A stretch of 64,000 nucleotides of DNA, from contig NC_084610.1 of the NCBI RefSeq assembly GCF_033807715.1, positions 5,141,769 to 5,205,768 on the forward strand, given 5' to 3'. The notes below the pieces were generated by a model that was not told the origin of the DNA, ran no database searches, and saw nothing but the letters and a program-made list of their open reading frames with translations. A program made the translations under genes and the position numbers. The stretch is from Cololabis saira. Taxonomy: Eukaryota; Chordata; Actinopteri; Beloniformes; Belonidae. Below, in pieces: positions 45,930 to 57,269 of this stretch (positions are counted from its first letter, which is position 1; each line of letters begins with the position of its first letter).

Positions 45930-46500
45930 AAAGAAGTGTTTGTACAGGATTGTTTGGCCATTTGCTGCGACTTTGTCAACAGTTTCTATGCCGGGTTAAT
46001 ACAAATGGTTGACGGCTTCGCTAACCACATTAGCGTGACAATTAGGGATGAGGAAGTGATAATGACTGGCCATTGGCTGAGCCTTCTGTCAATCAATCAT
46101 ATTAAAAATAAATGTACCGGTAATGCTTTACACAATTTCTCCTGGCGTGGTACAAAGAAATTCAACCCTGTCAGAGTTGTCATGGGTGTGAAATCAAACG
46201 ATGAGACCAAAACAATTTTTTGAACCAGGCTGTAAATATGTTAATTTCTTCCCTAAAGTTGGATATTTAATCATGGGAGTCAGTGGAGGTCGGCTTTTGC
46301 TGCCAGCATTTAGTGGCAACAAATATTAGTTCCATGTGAACCATGACCCAGAAATTAGGTGGTTGGCGCTTGGGACAATCCGGGACTATTAGGTAAGGGA
46401 AGGCAAACTAAAACCAAAAACCACTGCGAACCAGGCTTTCAAAATAAAACAGGAAACAAGTCAAACACAAGACAGAACTAGAAAATTTCAGGAAATTTAG
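45930..46500. repeat. Dispersed repeat, second copy
   Basis: GGCTTCGCTAACCACATTAGC, GGCCATTGGCTGAGCC, TGTCAATCAATCATATT and TTGAACCAGGCTGTAAATATG appear in the same order as in 30690-31100 and, inverted, in 51890-52300. Around 46320-46480 the family match is lost. It has no coding content. Confidence 0.45.
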
Positions 46501-46503
46501 ATA

Positions 46504-48067
46504 TGGGCATGCCCTACCGCCCATTCGTCCCCTCTCGCTGCTTTGGTTTGGGGCTGTAGTGGTTGTGTTTAGGGTGGTTCTATGTCAGTTTGAGGTGTTT
46601 TTACACTTGTATTTCATTCATTCCTGTGCTCCCAATAGTTATTAATGGGGCGCGCTTTTTGGCATCTAGCGTTGCCACGGTAACGCTTTTGACTGAGAAA
46701 AGTAATGCCCATCGAGGCAAGATGGAGACGCATCTAACGATGTATGCCGTGCATGGGTGCACGTTCGGTTCAGGCTACGTTAACGGATAGGTTTTTTTTT
46801 TCACCATGGTACAAAACCCCATCCGAATGAATGGGGCCATTTGGCCTGGATTTTGACATAAAATTTCCTTAAATCCCAGCTTCATGAGATTTGAGTATGT
46901 TGAAGTCCACAGCGTGCCGAGTCAGGGGACAATTGTACGATGTCTCTACGATAACCTGTTGCCTAGCAACAAGCGTCCAAATTCAAACAGAAATAAAAAA
47001 AAAATTAAAGGTCAATATCGCGAAAACTGTAGTAATTAGCATAATGAGGTTGTAGGGTCCGTTAGTGCCAATCGGGCCGAGTGTTTGAAAGTTTCAACCA
47101 TGTCTCTACGATAAAGTTCGGCCGAGCAATAAGCGTCCGAATTTTCGCCTTTTTTTTTGCTTTTTGGCGTCTAGCGTTGCCACGGTAACACTTTTTACTG
47201 AGAAAAGTAATGCCCATCGAGGAACGATGGAGACACATCCAACGATGTATGCCATGTATGGGTGCATATTCCGGTTCAGGCTATGTTAACGGATAGGTTT
47301 TTTTTTCACCATGGTAAAAAACTCCATCCGAATGAATGGGGCCATGTGGCCTGGATTTTGACATAAAATTTCCTTAAATCCCAGCTTCATGAAATTTGAG
47401 TATGTTGAAGTCCACAGCGTGCCGAGTCGGGAAACATTTGTATGATGTCTCTACGATAACCTGTTGCCTAGCAACAAGCGTCCAAAGTCAAATGGAAAAA
47501 AAATTAAAAATGAAATGTCAATATCACAAAAACTGTAATACTTGTCATAATGAGCTTGTACGTACCTTTAGGGACAATCAGGCCGAGTGTTTGAAAGTTT
47601 GAATGATGTCTCTACGACAAAGTTCGGCCGAGCAATAAGCGTCTGAATTTTCGCCTTTTTTTTTGCTTTTTGGCAACTAGCGTTGCCACGGTAACCCCTA
47701 TTACGGAGAAAAGTAATGCCCATCGAGGCATGATGGAGACGCATCCAACGATGTATGCCATGCATGGGTGCACGTTCCGGTTCGGGCCGCATTAACGGAC
47801 GAAAAAAAGTGCGGAATAATAAGAAAAGGGAAACCTTTTCTAGATACTAATATATCGCCTTCATTTTCATGTTTTTCCTCGTTTTTCCGACCGTGTTTTA
47901 GTTTTTGGGGATTTTTTTTTCCACATCCGAGCGGGGTCATGCTGTACACCCGCTGGTGCGCAGTGGGACTTTTGCGACTTTAGCTTGTTAGCAAAATGCT
48001 AGCAACATTGCCCTTTGGGCCATTCTGGACGATTGCAATATGGTCATGCCACTACTTGGCATGCCCA
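46504..48067. mobile_element. TA-flanked element containing a 505-bp tandem repeat
   Basis: TGGGCATGCC at the left faces GGCATGCCCA at the right, with TA immediately outside both (46502-46503, 48068-48069). The inside is mainly the tandem array 46655-47810. The TA suggests a Tc1/mariner-style duplication, but the inverted ends are short and no transposase is encoded. The array sequence is shared with the AATTA-flanked element 48994-50868. Confidence 0.45.
46655..47810. repeat. 505-bp tandem repeat, about 2.3 copies
   Basis: CTTTTTGGC...CTAGCGTTGCC recurs at 46655, 47160 and 47666, giving periods of 505 and 506. Each unit includes GCCACGGTAAC, AGAAAAGTAATGCCCATCG, GGTTCAGGCTA(C/T)GTTAACGG, CACCATGGTA, and TGTCTCTACGATAACCTG. 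Units differ by scattered changes. Confidence 0.88.
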
Positions 48068-48120
48068 TAACTAGAAGAGCAAAAGAAGAAAAAAAACAGA
48101 ACCTAACAAGAACCTAAGAC

Positions 48121-48339
48121 CAGTGGTCCTCAATTCCAGTCTTCGAGGGCCGGTGTGCTGGGTGTCTTAGATGTTTCTCTGCTTCAGCACACTGTGAAAC
48201 AAATGACCGTCATTATCAGACTTGTGCAGACCTTGATGACATGTCAATGACGACCATTAAATAGAAATGTGTTAAAGTACAGGAACATCTAAAAACGTGC
48301 AGAACAGCGCCCCACGAGGGCTGGAATTGAAGAAAACCG
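48121..48339. mobile_element. hAT-type MITE whose right flank is interrupted
   Basis: CAGTGGTCCTCAATTCCAGTC at the left faces GGGCTGGAATTGAAGAAAACCG at the right, less one base shown. Flanks: CCTAAGAC at 48113-48120; on the right CC-TTA (48340-48344), then the Harbinger element, then TTA-GAC (48865-48870). Removing the insert gives CCTTAGAC, 7 of 8 matching. No gene. A related right end is near 61560-61602. Confidence 0.72.
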
Positions 48340-48344
48340 CCTTA

Positions 48345-48864
48345 GGCCACGTTTACAAGTAGCAAAAACTGTCTCAAAACTCAAAGTCACCAAAAACGAT
48401 AATTTCTGAGATTTTCAAAAACTCTGTTTTCACGTTTGCTTGTAAACAGAGGGAAACGGACATTTAGTCTTCAGAACGTCACATTATGAGACAGAAACAT
48501 CACCAGCGTCATGAGTGCGACATGTGTTTACAATTTTTTTGGCCTCCGTCAATATTTTCTTGTATTTTACCAGTTTTATAATCTAAAGTCACACTTAAAA
48601 GTAACTCCACTTCTCTGTCACTCCAAACGAAAGACTTTCGTTCATCTTGGAAGTAACTGGAAGTTACTCGTGTCATTTGTTGATGTTTTTTTCCAGGATT
48701 CTGATTGGCTAGCATGACTTTATCTTCTCGTCACACTGCCCCCTGTAGGTTTGGCTGCTCATAGCACCTTAACAGATATTTATGCAGGTTCGTGTAAATT
48801 TTTCAAAAGGTAGAGGGGGAAATATCCGTTTTTTATAAATACCCAGCTACGTGTAAACGTGGCT
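48345..48864. mobile_element. PIF/Harbinger-type non-autonomous element, copy 2
   Basis: GGCCACGTTTACAAGTAGC and GCTACGTGTAAACGTGGC(T) ends with TTA on both sides (48342-48344, 48865-48867). It is the inverted relative of 28101-28802, without the nested MITE. At 48654-48656 it keeps the single TAA/TTA that is duplicated in copy 1. It encodes no protein. Confidence 0.82.
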
Positions 48865-48993
48865 TTAGACCATGGCAACTGTCCAGGTTGGTAGTACTAG
48901 TGGAGCTTGACGAGAGATCCTGCAGTCGTCACTTCAGATGTTTTGCCTCCAACATCTCAGAAGACGGCCGAGGGAGATATTCAATCAGAATTA

Positions 48994-50868
48994 AAGCTGC
49001 AAGCAGCGATGAACGGGCCCTCGCACTCACGGCCACCGCCCCCATAAGCATATCAGAAATGACACCACCCACGACTTCCTATGTCAAACCATTGGAAAGT
49101 TATAGCAGAAAAAAGGGACAACCAATCAGAAGAAGGGGCGGGGCTAATTCAGGCCAATGAAGGTCAAGGACTCCATACAGAATCTGATGACACCACCCAC
49201 GACTCTCTATGTCAAACCATTTAAAAGTTATAGCAGAAAATCGGGACAACCAATCCGAAGAAGGGGCGGGGCTAATTTTCACCAATTATGGTCAAGGACT
49301 CAATACCGAGTCCCATGACACCACCCACGACTCTTTATGTCAAACCTTTCAAAAGTTATGGCAGAGAAAATTATTCTAGGGGGCGCTGTTGAGCCGTTAG
49401 GCCACGCCCATTAATGCAAACCATGAAATATCAAATTTATCGCCAGGCCTGGCTTGCGTGCAAAATTTGGTGACTTTTGGAGAACTATCAAATATGGACC
49501 AATCAGATGAAGGGGGGCACGCTTTTTGGCGTCTAGCGTCGCCACGGTAACACTTTTGAAAGAGAAAAGTAATGCGCGTAGTCGCAAGATGAAGACGCAC
49601 ATTTTGATGTATAACACACCTGGGTGCACGTTACGGTTCGGGCCGTATTAATTGCCGAAAGAATGGCATAAATTGCACCAAAATTACACAATTAATTCAA
49701 AATGGCCGACTTCCTGTTCGGTTTTGGCCATGGCGCCAAGAGACTTTTCTTTAAGTTGCGACATGATACAGGTGTGTACCGATTTTCGTGCATGTACGTC
49801 AAACCGTATTGTGGGGCTTGAGGCACAAAGTTTTCCGGGGGGCGCTGTTGAGCCATTTTTCCACGCCCATTAATACAAACCATGAAATATCAAATTTATC
49901 GCCAGGCCTGCCTTGCATGCAAAATTTGGTGACTTTTGGGGAACTATCAAATATGGACCAATCAGATGAAGGGGGGGTGCGCTTGTTGGCGTCTAGCGTC
50001 GCCACGGTAACACTTTTGAAAGAGAAAAGTAATGCGCGTAGTCGCAGGATGGAGACGCACATTTTGATGTATAACACACCTGGGTGCATGTTACGGTTCG
50101 GGCCGTATTAATTCTCGAAGGAATGGCTCATATTGCTCCAAAATTACGCGATTAATTCAGAATGTTCAAAATGGCCGACTTCCTGTTCGGTTTCGGCCAT
50201 GGCGCCAAGAGACTTTTCTTTAAGTTGCGACATGATACAGGTGTGTACCGATTTTCGTTCATGTACGTCAAACCGTATTATGGGGCTTGAGGCGCAAAGT
50301 TTTTTCTGTCTGAACCAACCAGATGACGGGTGGGCGCGCTTTTTGGCGTCTAGCGTCGCCATGGTAACGCTTTTGAAAGAGAAAAGTAATGCGCATAGTC
50401 GCAGGATGTAGACGCACATTTTGACGTATAACACACCTGGATGCACGTTACGGTTCGGGCCGTATTAACTGCCGAAGGAATGGCATAAATTGCGCCAAAG
50501 TGACACGATTAATTCAAAATGGCTGACTTCCTGTTCGGTTTCGGCCATGTCGCCAAGAGACTTTTCTTTAAGTTGTGTACTGATACAGGTGTGTAGCGAT
50601 TTTTGTGCATGTACGTCAAACCGTATTGTGGGGCTTGAGGCACAAAGTTTTCCAGGGGGCACTGTTGAGCCATTTTGCCACGCCCATTAATGTAAACCAT
50701 TAAATATCAAATTTTTCGCCAGGCCTGACTTGCATGCAAAATTTGGTGACTTTTTGGGCACGTTTAGGGGGGCAAAAAGGCCCTCCTTTCGTCAGAAGAA
50801 AAAAGAAAAAAGAAAGAAAAATTCCTACAGATACAATAGGGCCTTCGCACTGAAGGTGCTCGGGCCCT
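48994..50868 (+). mobile_element. AATTA-flanked repeat, complete copy
   Basis: It begins AAGCTGCAAGCAGCGATGAA (with a GCTGC-AA-GCAGC hairpin) and ends GGTGCTCGGGCCCT. AATTA is at 48989-48993 and 50869-50873. The left third has about 128-bp tandem units (GACACCACCCACGACT at 49061, 49189, 49317). The rest has repeats of a CTTTTTGGCGTCTAGCG module (49522, 49982, 50339). I recall this family as abundant in percomorph fish but do not know its class. It has no transposase; short mirrored frames (for example 49411-49629 and 49799-50089) come from the repeats. Confidence 0.65.
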
Positions 50869-50873
50869 AATTA

Positions 50874-52496
50874 ATATAAAGTAATGTGTAATGAGTAGCC
50901 TTGGGTCAATTCAAGCAAGAAGAGCCTAGTTGTCATAACTGAGGTAAGCTGGGCTTGTTCTATGAAGCAGATCCTGCCTATACGCCATCAATAACGGCTC
51001 CAAAAAAAGGACCTCAAAACTACTCTTCAGAAAACCTTTGAGTGATGTTGCAGAGGGGTTGTGCATTTCTTATTTAAAGATTACATTAAAATGAGAAACA
51101 CTTGTTTGAGAGATCAAAACATGAAAGAAAAAAAAAACAATTTGGATGCAAAACAAATTGATTTAAAAAGGTTTGTTTTCTGAAAACATATGAGCTTGAT
51201 AACACTGAACAATGAAAAAAAAAGGCCTTTATGTCGTAAATAATGTTAACTATCATTTTTGGCATCATCAGTATGCAGAATCATTTAGTGTACTTTTATC
51301 GCCTTAAAAGTAACCTCATCCCGAGTGCTCTAAGGGTCACACATCCCCTTCAGCTCAGATCAAAGTTTTACTTATTCATACAGTAATAGGCTCGGTGGAG
51401 CAACAGTGTTGAATATTTTAACTTTAATTTATTAATTTTGGCAAATATACACGTCTTGGACCAAGTTTAGTGTTCATTTCTGCTGTGCTCTTTGATCTGT
51501 GATGTAATCTCATGTCATGCCATTGAAAAACAAGATTAAATTTTGATTATTTTGACAGCGAGACTAAAAACAGACTAAGCGTGAACGCTCCATTCTGCTG
51601 ACAAACTGCTATGTGGTCATGCCTTTTCCCTGCTGTCTTCTAATCCATTGTGGAATTAAATCTACGATGTGTGCTGAAACGGATCATGTTGGTTTAGAGA
51701 TTTCAGCTTCTGTTTGAGTCCAGAGCTGCATTTTAATACACGTCCACTCTGCCAACGTCAGACAATGCTCACCGCTGCAGTCTGATTCACCAGACGGAGG
51801 TTGCCATCTAAAGAGATGAGCAGTTTTCACTCTTCTTGAACAATTTATACTTCACAAAGACTTTAACAATGGGTGTAATTTATATAAAAAAGTAAGGATG
51901 GTCCTCATTGTTGCATCCATTGACTGAGTGATGTCGAGCGTTGCCAAACTGAAAAGTGGGTTCCATGCATAGCTTTCGTCTTTCTACTTTTGATGCTTCG
52001 ATACAGACGTCAGAAAATCAATAAAATCTCCATTCACTCCCATCTTAAAAAGGTCCAACTTTATGGCTGAAATAAACTATTTACAGCCTGGTTCAAAAAA
52101 ACGTTTTGGTCTCTATTTTTTGATTTTCCATCCATGACAACTCTAAGATGGGTTTATTTTTTTGTATACCACATTAGGTGAATTTATATAAAGCAATACA
52201 TTTTATTCTAATATGATTTGAATGACAGTTGGCTCAGCTAATGGTTACCCATTATCAGTTCCTCATTAGCGTCATGCTACGAAGCTCAGCGAAGTAATCA
52301 GTAGTTTGTCCTAACTCAGTGTCAGGTCATTTTTGATTTTGCCAATGTAACAACTTCTGAAACTGGATATTCCTTTGTAGCGGACACCAGCAGCTCTGCA
52401 GGTATTTCGGTGAGTATCAGCTGAAGGAGCTGGTATCCACAGCTAGCTTCCATTGAAATCCAGCAGGCGTGTTCCTGTTGGCTTGCCAGGCATCAT
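50874..52496. other. Unassigned; dispersed repeat copy at 51890-52300
   Basis: 50874-51890 shows nothing recognisable. 51890-52300 contains, inverted, the repeat seen at 30690-31100 and 45930-46330 (TTTACAGCCTGGTTCAAAAA, TTTGAATGACAGTTGGCTC, TAATGGTTACCCATTATCAG). No gene was found. Confidence 0.4.
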
Positions 52497-52569
52497 AGCG
52501 GCACCAGTGTTGGGGTAGTTACTCAAAAAAAGTAATCCATTACATATTACTAGTTACTTTAAAAAAAAA

Positions 52570-52656
52570 CGGTGACGCGCGCCGTACGGTGTGCGTCGCC
52601 GCGTACCCTACGCCGTAGGCTCTGCGTCGATTTAACGCGGAACCATAAATCAGCCT
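52570..52656. mobile_element. Right half of a Harbinger-type MITE
   Basis: GACGCGCGCCGTACGG, CCTACGCCGTAGG and ACGCGGAACCATAAATCAGC are the right part of the MITE family of 2642-2755, followed by TTA. The left half is absent; an A-run precedes it. Confidence 0.6.
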
Positions 52657-52897
52657 TAAGTCAGACAAGTGTTTCCATTCGCAACGCGTGAAGACGCATG
52701 AAAGGCAAGTTTGATTTTCTTTTCTGTTCTCCCGTTCTACATGTAGCTGAAAAGCTTAAAGTAACTAAAGTAACGTATTTTTTTTGTTTTAGAGTAACTA
52801 TAACGGGATTACCTAAATTACAACTGTAACGCGGTACATTACTGCGTTACTGGCGAATGTAATCTCGTTACAGTAACGCATTACTTTGTAACGCGTT

Positions 52898-53138
52898 CAG
52901 AGCATGTGAGCGGAGTGGAGCGGCGAGAATTTCCGCTCCTCGCTCACAAAGGTTGTTACCGCTCCGCTCCGCCCTCAAAGTCGCAAAATGCCGCTCCAGC
53001 CATAACCGCTCCGCGCTCCAGTAACACTGCAACCCGCTCCGCTCCGCGCAGCGCAGCGCTCCACGCTCCGCTCCAAAAATGTTTGCATGCATATAAAATG
53101 CACATGTTTACCTCAAGCCTTAGATCTAACCAGAGGTG

Positions 53139-53203
<65 letters not shown>

Positions 53204-53927
53204 CAGCAAAGTTACGTTCCTTGCAGCCAGTCACGGAGCCGAGAGGAACAATTACGCAGAGCCGACATACGTTTTAAAGTCCAAAAAATGGATATTTACT
53301 GACAAGAAAAAATAAGAAAATAATTTCACCTAATGGAATTATCTGGTTTAATACACTTTTGTTTAACCTTTCCCGAAACAATGTTTCATTCACTGTGTGT
53401 TCGGGTGTGTGTGTGTGAGACGTGTGGGTGCAGCGGAGGAGAGAGAGGGAGATGCAGGTGTGCGTGTGTGGAAGACCGGTACACGTGTTCAGTTACTTTT
53501 CAGTGTGTCCTCCGTTAGTTTCAGTCGTCGGCCCTCACGCGTTTTGTTTGCTCTTATTACATGTTTGTAATAAATGTGCGAGGTTGCACGGACAGCATTT
53601 TTCCTCCGTCCTTTTTTCCCTTCACTTTCCCCGGACTCCTAACGCCGGTTACGAGCCAGAGACCGAATTAAAATACCAGCTCTCCCAACTACGGTTCAGA
53701 GATAGGACTGGAAAAGAAGAAAGGTAACAGGTAGTTTGTGGAGAGGTGGGATATGTTTGGACACGCATCGAGGCCGTGATATGAGGGGTAACGGAGCGAA
53801 ACTGGAGCGGGATGACGCCCCGCTCCAGCCAATCATCATAGAAAAAAAAATCCCGCTCTGCGCTCCTTTCAAAATTCGTCGCTCCGCTCCGCCGCTCGCT
53901 CACGCTCCGCTCCGCTCACATGCTCTG
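52898..53927. mobile_element. hAT-type element nested inside another hAT
   Basis: CAGAGCATGTGAGCGG and CCGCTCACATGCTCTG are exact inverted ends. The flank AACGCGTT at 52890-52897 and 53928-53935 is a perfect 8-bp duplication of a motif belonging to the host hAT. Subterminal regions are tandem GCTCCGCTCC/GGAGCGG motifs. The interior includes an AG microsatellite and unassigned sequence. No transposase frame was seen. Confidence 0.88.
53142..53202. repeat. AG dinucleotide microsatellite
   Basis: About 30 GA units inside the nested hAT. It creates artefactual Arg-Glu and Leu-Ser repeat frames on the two strands. Confidence 0.95.
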
Positions 53928-54180
53928 AACGCGTTACACCCAACACTGAGCGGCACACAGAATGAGGAAAAAGAGCATTCAAAACTCAAAATGGTTGAGC
54001 AAGCTGGATATAGCCCCAAGCTCAAAAATGGACAGGAACCTCTAACCTCGACTGTCTCCTCGGCCCCTTCAGCCGGTGTGTTTGCACTACACTGTAGCGC
54101 CACAAGAGAATCTTTGACTGAAAAATTTGCACCGCCGACCACCATGTGGCGGTAACGGGCAAAAATGGAGACCCGCAAAC

Positions 54181-54677
54181 CATAGACATATATACGTAGA
54201 CGCCCCATCGAGCGCTGAGCCGTACGTCAACGTCGCCGCCATATTGGATGTGGCAAAAATAAGAAGAATAGAGAAACATATTTTCTCATCAACATATTTA
54301 AAAATTTTCAAGTAACAAAATAACATATTTGAACCATTTTTCAGACAACAAATAACATTCTTATTTTTGTGAGGGGGGATATATATTGTTTTTCGGCACT
54401 ACCTTGTTCTCTATAGCTGATATAACATGCCATCTGAGAACATTTAATATATTATATTTGGTGCCTAACTGTATAAAAGTATATTAGTGCGTGTGTGAAT
54501 GAATAAATGAGGCGTAAAATGTAAAATTCTTTGTAGAAAGGCGCTTTATGAAAATAAGTCCATTTACTTGTGTTAGTTTACAGCGCAGTCTTGCCACATC
54601 CAATATGGCGGCGACGTTGACGTATCGCAGCAGCGGACCAGCCCACTCGATGCGGTGTCTACGTATATATGTCTATG
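54181..54677. mobile_element. Non-autonomous element with long inverted ends, 8-bp duplication
   Basis: CATAGACATATATACGTAG at the left and its complement at the right form inverted ends of about 70 bp (interrupted on the right), both running on through GTCAACGTCGCCGCCATATT. CCGCAAAC flanks both sides (54173-54180, 54678-54685). The duplication length fits hAT, though the tip is CATAG rather than CAG. The AT-rich middle has no gene. Confidence 0.85.
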
Positions 54678-54685
54678 CCGCAAAC

Positions 54686-56310
54686 AGCTCAGCCCGGAGA
54701 AATCTACCCGGAACTCCCACCAGTGGAGATGCACCTACTGGTGAGACTGAACAGAATCCTGGATTGCTGCCACCACCTGGGGGACGTCCAGATCATGCAA
54801 ACTGTCCTTATGAACTAATGTAGACCAGAGAATCACTTTGTTGTGGACTTATGGAGTTCTGCAAATTGAATCTTCTCTAGTAGGAGATTATCTGTACTTT
54901 TGAGTTCTAGGCTGAGCTATTGGCTCATACACAGGGCCTGACTGTCCTCTCACCAGGAACCGGGGCTTCCAGTCTTATCTGGGGAGTTATTTTATAGTTT
55001 CCATCTTACATTTATTCACCCAAGCATTTCACAAAAGAGACTCAGATTCCTTTGCCGCTATTGTTCCTTTGTTCATTTCATGTTATCTTTATTTTGCATT
55101 TTCAGACACTGTTTTGTCAGATTTAGACTTCAAAACTACATTTATAAAGAACGTGTTGGGTTTGGTAATATTTGACCATTGTGCAGCATGATTTTGGGTG
55201 AAAGTTTCTTTTTCTTTTATTCCTAAACTTTGTCGTATATCTTCATATCTTTTTTTATCTTTTTTCATTTCCTAAAAGAAAATAGAGACTTGCTGAATAA
55301 AAATAAAAGGTATCCACAGACATTATGATCTCCACTTTTACTTAAATACCATCACACAGAGAGAAAATACCATATCTTTACTGTAATTTCTGCTTTTCCG
55401 AGTTGTTTCCATTGCTACGACTTTCCTGCTCAGCCACTAGCCTCCTTCTGACAGGCACAATCAAACTCGCTAATAGAAATGCCAAGAACAAATGGTAGAG
55501 GCCCCCTAAAGCCCTGAAGATAAGTGAAAAAAAGCAGATAAAGACAGAGAAAGTCAGTGAAAGTCAGCAGTGGAGAGCTGTACTGTCGGAGAGTCTCCGT
55601 GGACGTCTGCTGGAGGACGTGAGGAAGGTGAAGAGCCCTCTGATCATGTCTCATTCCTGTTTATATTGGCAGCGCCACTGAAGGGAACCTTTGTTACACA
55701 TGAATCGCTGTATGAAGGGAGAAACTCTGGCTACACAATAGACAGCAACATTTAATGAGAAATACTACAAGACAGCCTTGTCTGCAGCGTGTTTGTCCTC
55801 ATTTGCTCCGTTTACCACTTCCTGCAAAGCAAGTTGAACGCGAAGTTATCCGTCATTTGAGGTTTTTCCTGCCATTATGTTTCAGAACAGTGTTTCCTGC
55901 ACTTTTGTGCAACCTACATCTTAGTACTGTGATTGCTTTATTAAAAAGATGGAGCTACATGTGCATTACTCATGGTTCCCATGCCAACAGCAGCTGTTGT
56001 CAGGCCACCCGTGGCGTCTTCCCTGAAACTGGGATGCTCTCCCAGGCAAAGGGAACATCTCATTTTGTTTTCATATTGGTATAGAATTGCAGGTTTCCAC
56101 GTCCATGTGCATACGTTATCATAAATCATCTCAGAAAGACCTGAAAGTGGCTCACAGCCAGCATCGTGCCTCCTTCATTTTCCTTTAAAGTCAAGCAAAG
56201 TAATGCAAATGGAATATTAATACCCCTGAGAGGATACCAACCAGTGGCTGCCTTGCATGATTATTAAAGATGAAATAAGATACGTTCTAATAAATAGTAA
56301 TAGTGATAAT
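54686..56310. other. No gene recognised
   Basis: AT-rich to mixed sequence with short frames lacking domains (for example 55755-56084 plus). No repeat termini were noticed. Confidence 0.4.
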
Positions 56311-56315
56311 AATTA

Positions 56316-56590
56316 AAGCTGCAAGCAGCGATGAACGGGCCCTCGTGCGTGCAATTTGCACCAATTAAGGTCGACTCTTTATGTCAAACCATTCAAAAAT
56401 TATGGCCGAAAATAGGAACTATGAAATATCGACCAATTAGAAGAGGGGGCGGGGCAAATTCACACCAATTATGGTCAAGGGATTCAAAACCATGTCCGAT
56501 GACACCACCCACGAGTCTTTATGTCAAACCATTCAAAGGTTATAGCAGAAAATAGGGACAACCAATCAGAAGAAGGGGCGGGGCTAAAAC
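56316..56590 (+). mobile_element. AATTA-flanked repeat, left-end fragment
   Basis: AAGCTGCAAGCAGCGATGAA preceded by AATTA (56311-56315), then the GACACCACCCACGAGT module (about 56500) as in 48994-50868. The right part is missing. The LINE fragment begins directly after, at 56592. Confidence 0.65.
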
Positions 56591-56591
56591 C

Positions 56592-56744
56592 GAGCTCAAG
56601 GTAAACAACGCCACAATAGAAGACCAAAAGATGATCCAAGGTGAAATATGGAATTTCTACAGTGACATATATAAATCTAAATATGATAAACCTAAATGTG
56701 ACTTCTTTTTTGAAATGATCAAAGATAACATTAGAAAAAAATAA
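56592..56744 (+). pseudogene. L1-like ORF2 fragment
   Basis: The 50-codon frame reads LKVNNATIEDQKMIQGEIWN then F-Y-S-D-I-Y, ending at TAA 56742-56744. The pattern V-N-x-x-x-I-x-D-x-x-x-I-x-x-E-I-x-x-F-Y-x-x-L/I-Y is that of the linker between endonuclease and reverse transcriptase of L1-type LINEs. Nothing more of the LINE is attached. Confidence 0.5.
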
Positions 56745-57269
56745 GTGACGATGACAAAAACCCCAAAGTTTTATGTTAGAAATGTACAGTATAGGTCCCC
56801 AGCATTTAGAAAACTGCCGGATGCTAACTTACATATGTTGGGAAATTAGCATAATTAGCATCAATTAGCATACTCACATATATGGACAATATTTCAGCAA
56901 TTGCTTGGTCAATTTGGACAATATTAGAGTGGTTCTGGGGGTTATTGAGGATGCTGAATCCATTTCTGACATTTTCAAAATTCAAAATGGCCGTTTAAAC
57001 CAGAAGTGGCCATATTTCAACTCCTGGTGGGCCGATTTTGATGAAGTTTCAGTCATTTTAGAAGTTTTAAAAGATGCTGAATCGATTGGATTGGACAGAT
57101 AACTTATGTATTTGAAATAATTGAAACAACTCGGTTATAAATTGTAGGATATTTATGAACACAGTTATCCAAACAGTGCAGAACATGTACATTTTAATTC
57201 ACATTACACTCTGAGGTGACTCACAATTGGGTATTGGAGGTAACAAAGGCAGGTACCACACCAAACTAG
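56745..57269. other. Unassigned; two diverged internal repeats
   Basis: The wording GAGGATGCTGAATCCATTTC and AAAGATGCTGAATCGATTGG occurs about 125 bp apart in similar surroundings, suggesting an old tandem duplication. No coding signature was seen. Confidence 0.35.

Larger units (their letters stand above)
52505..53948. mobile_element. hAT-type element (GTAACGCGTTAC family), copy 2, with nested inserts
   Basis: Ends CAGTGTTGGG and CCCAACACTG, with a perfect 8-bp duplication AGCGGCAC at 52497-52504 and 53949-53956. Without the nested hAT 52898-53927 and the MITE half at about 52570-52656, the remainder is about 0.3 kb of GTTACT/AGTAAC-rich sequence like copy 1 at 15310-15823. It encodes no protein. 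Confidence 0.88.

Noticed and set aside
49411..50446. A repeated short protein encoded on the minus strand
   Set aside because: Similar frames at 49411-49629, 49799-50089 and 50144-50446 arise because the DNA module itself is repeated. Stops and lengths vary and there is no domain.
48994..50868. Helitron assignment, because the right tip reads ...GGGCCCTAA before T
   Set aside because: A CTAA-T end with a nearby GC hairpin is suggestive, but the left end does not start with TC after an A, and AATTA occurs on both sides, which Helitrons do not produce.
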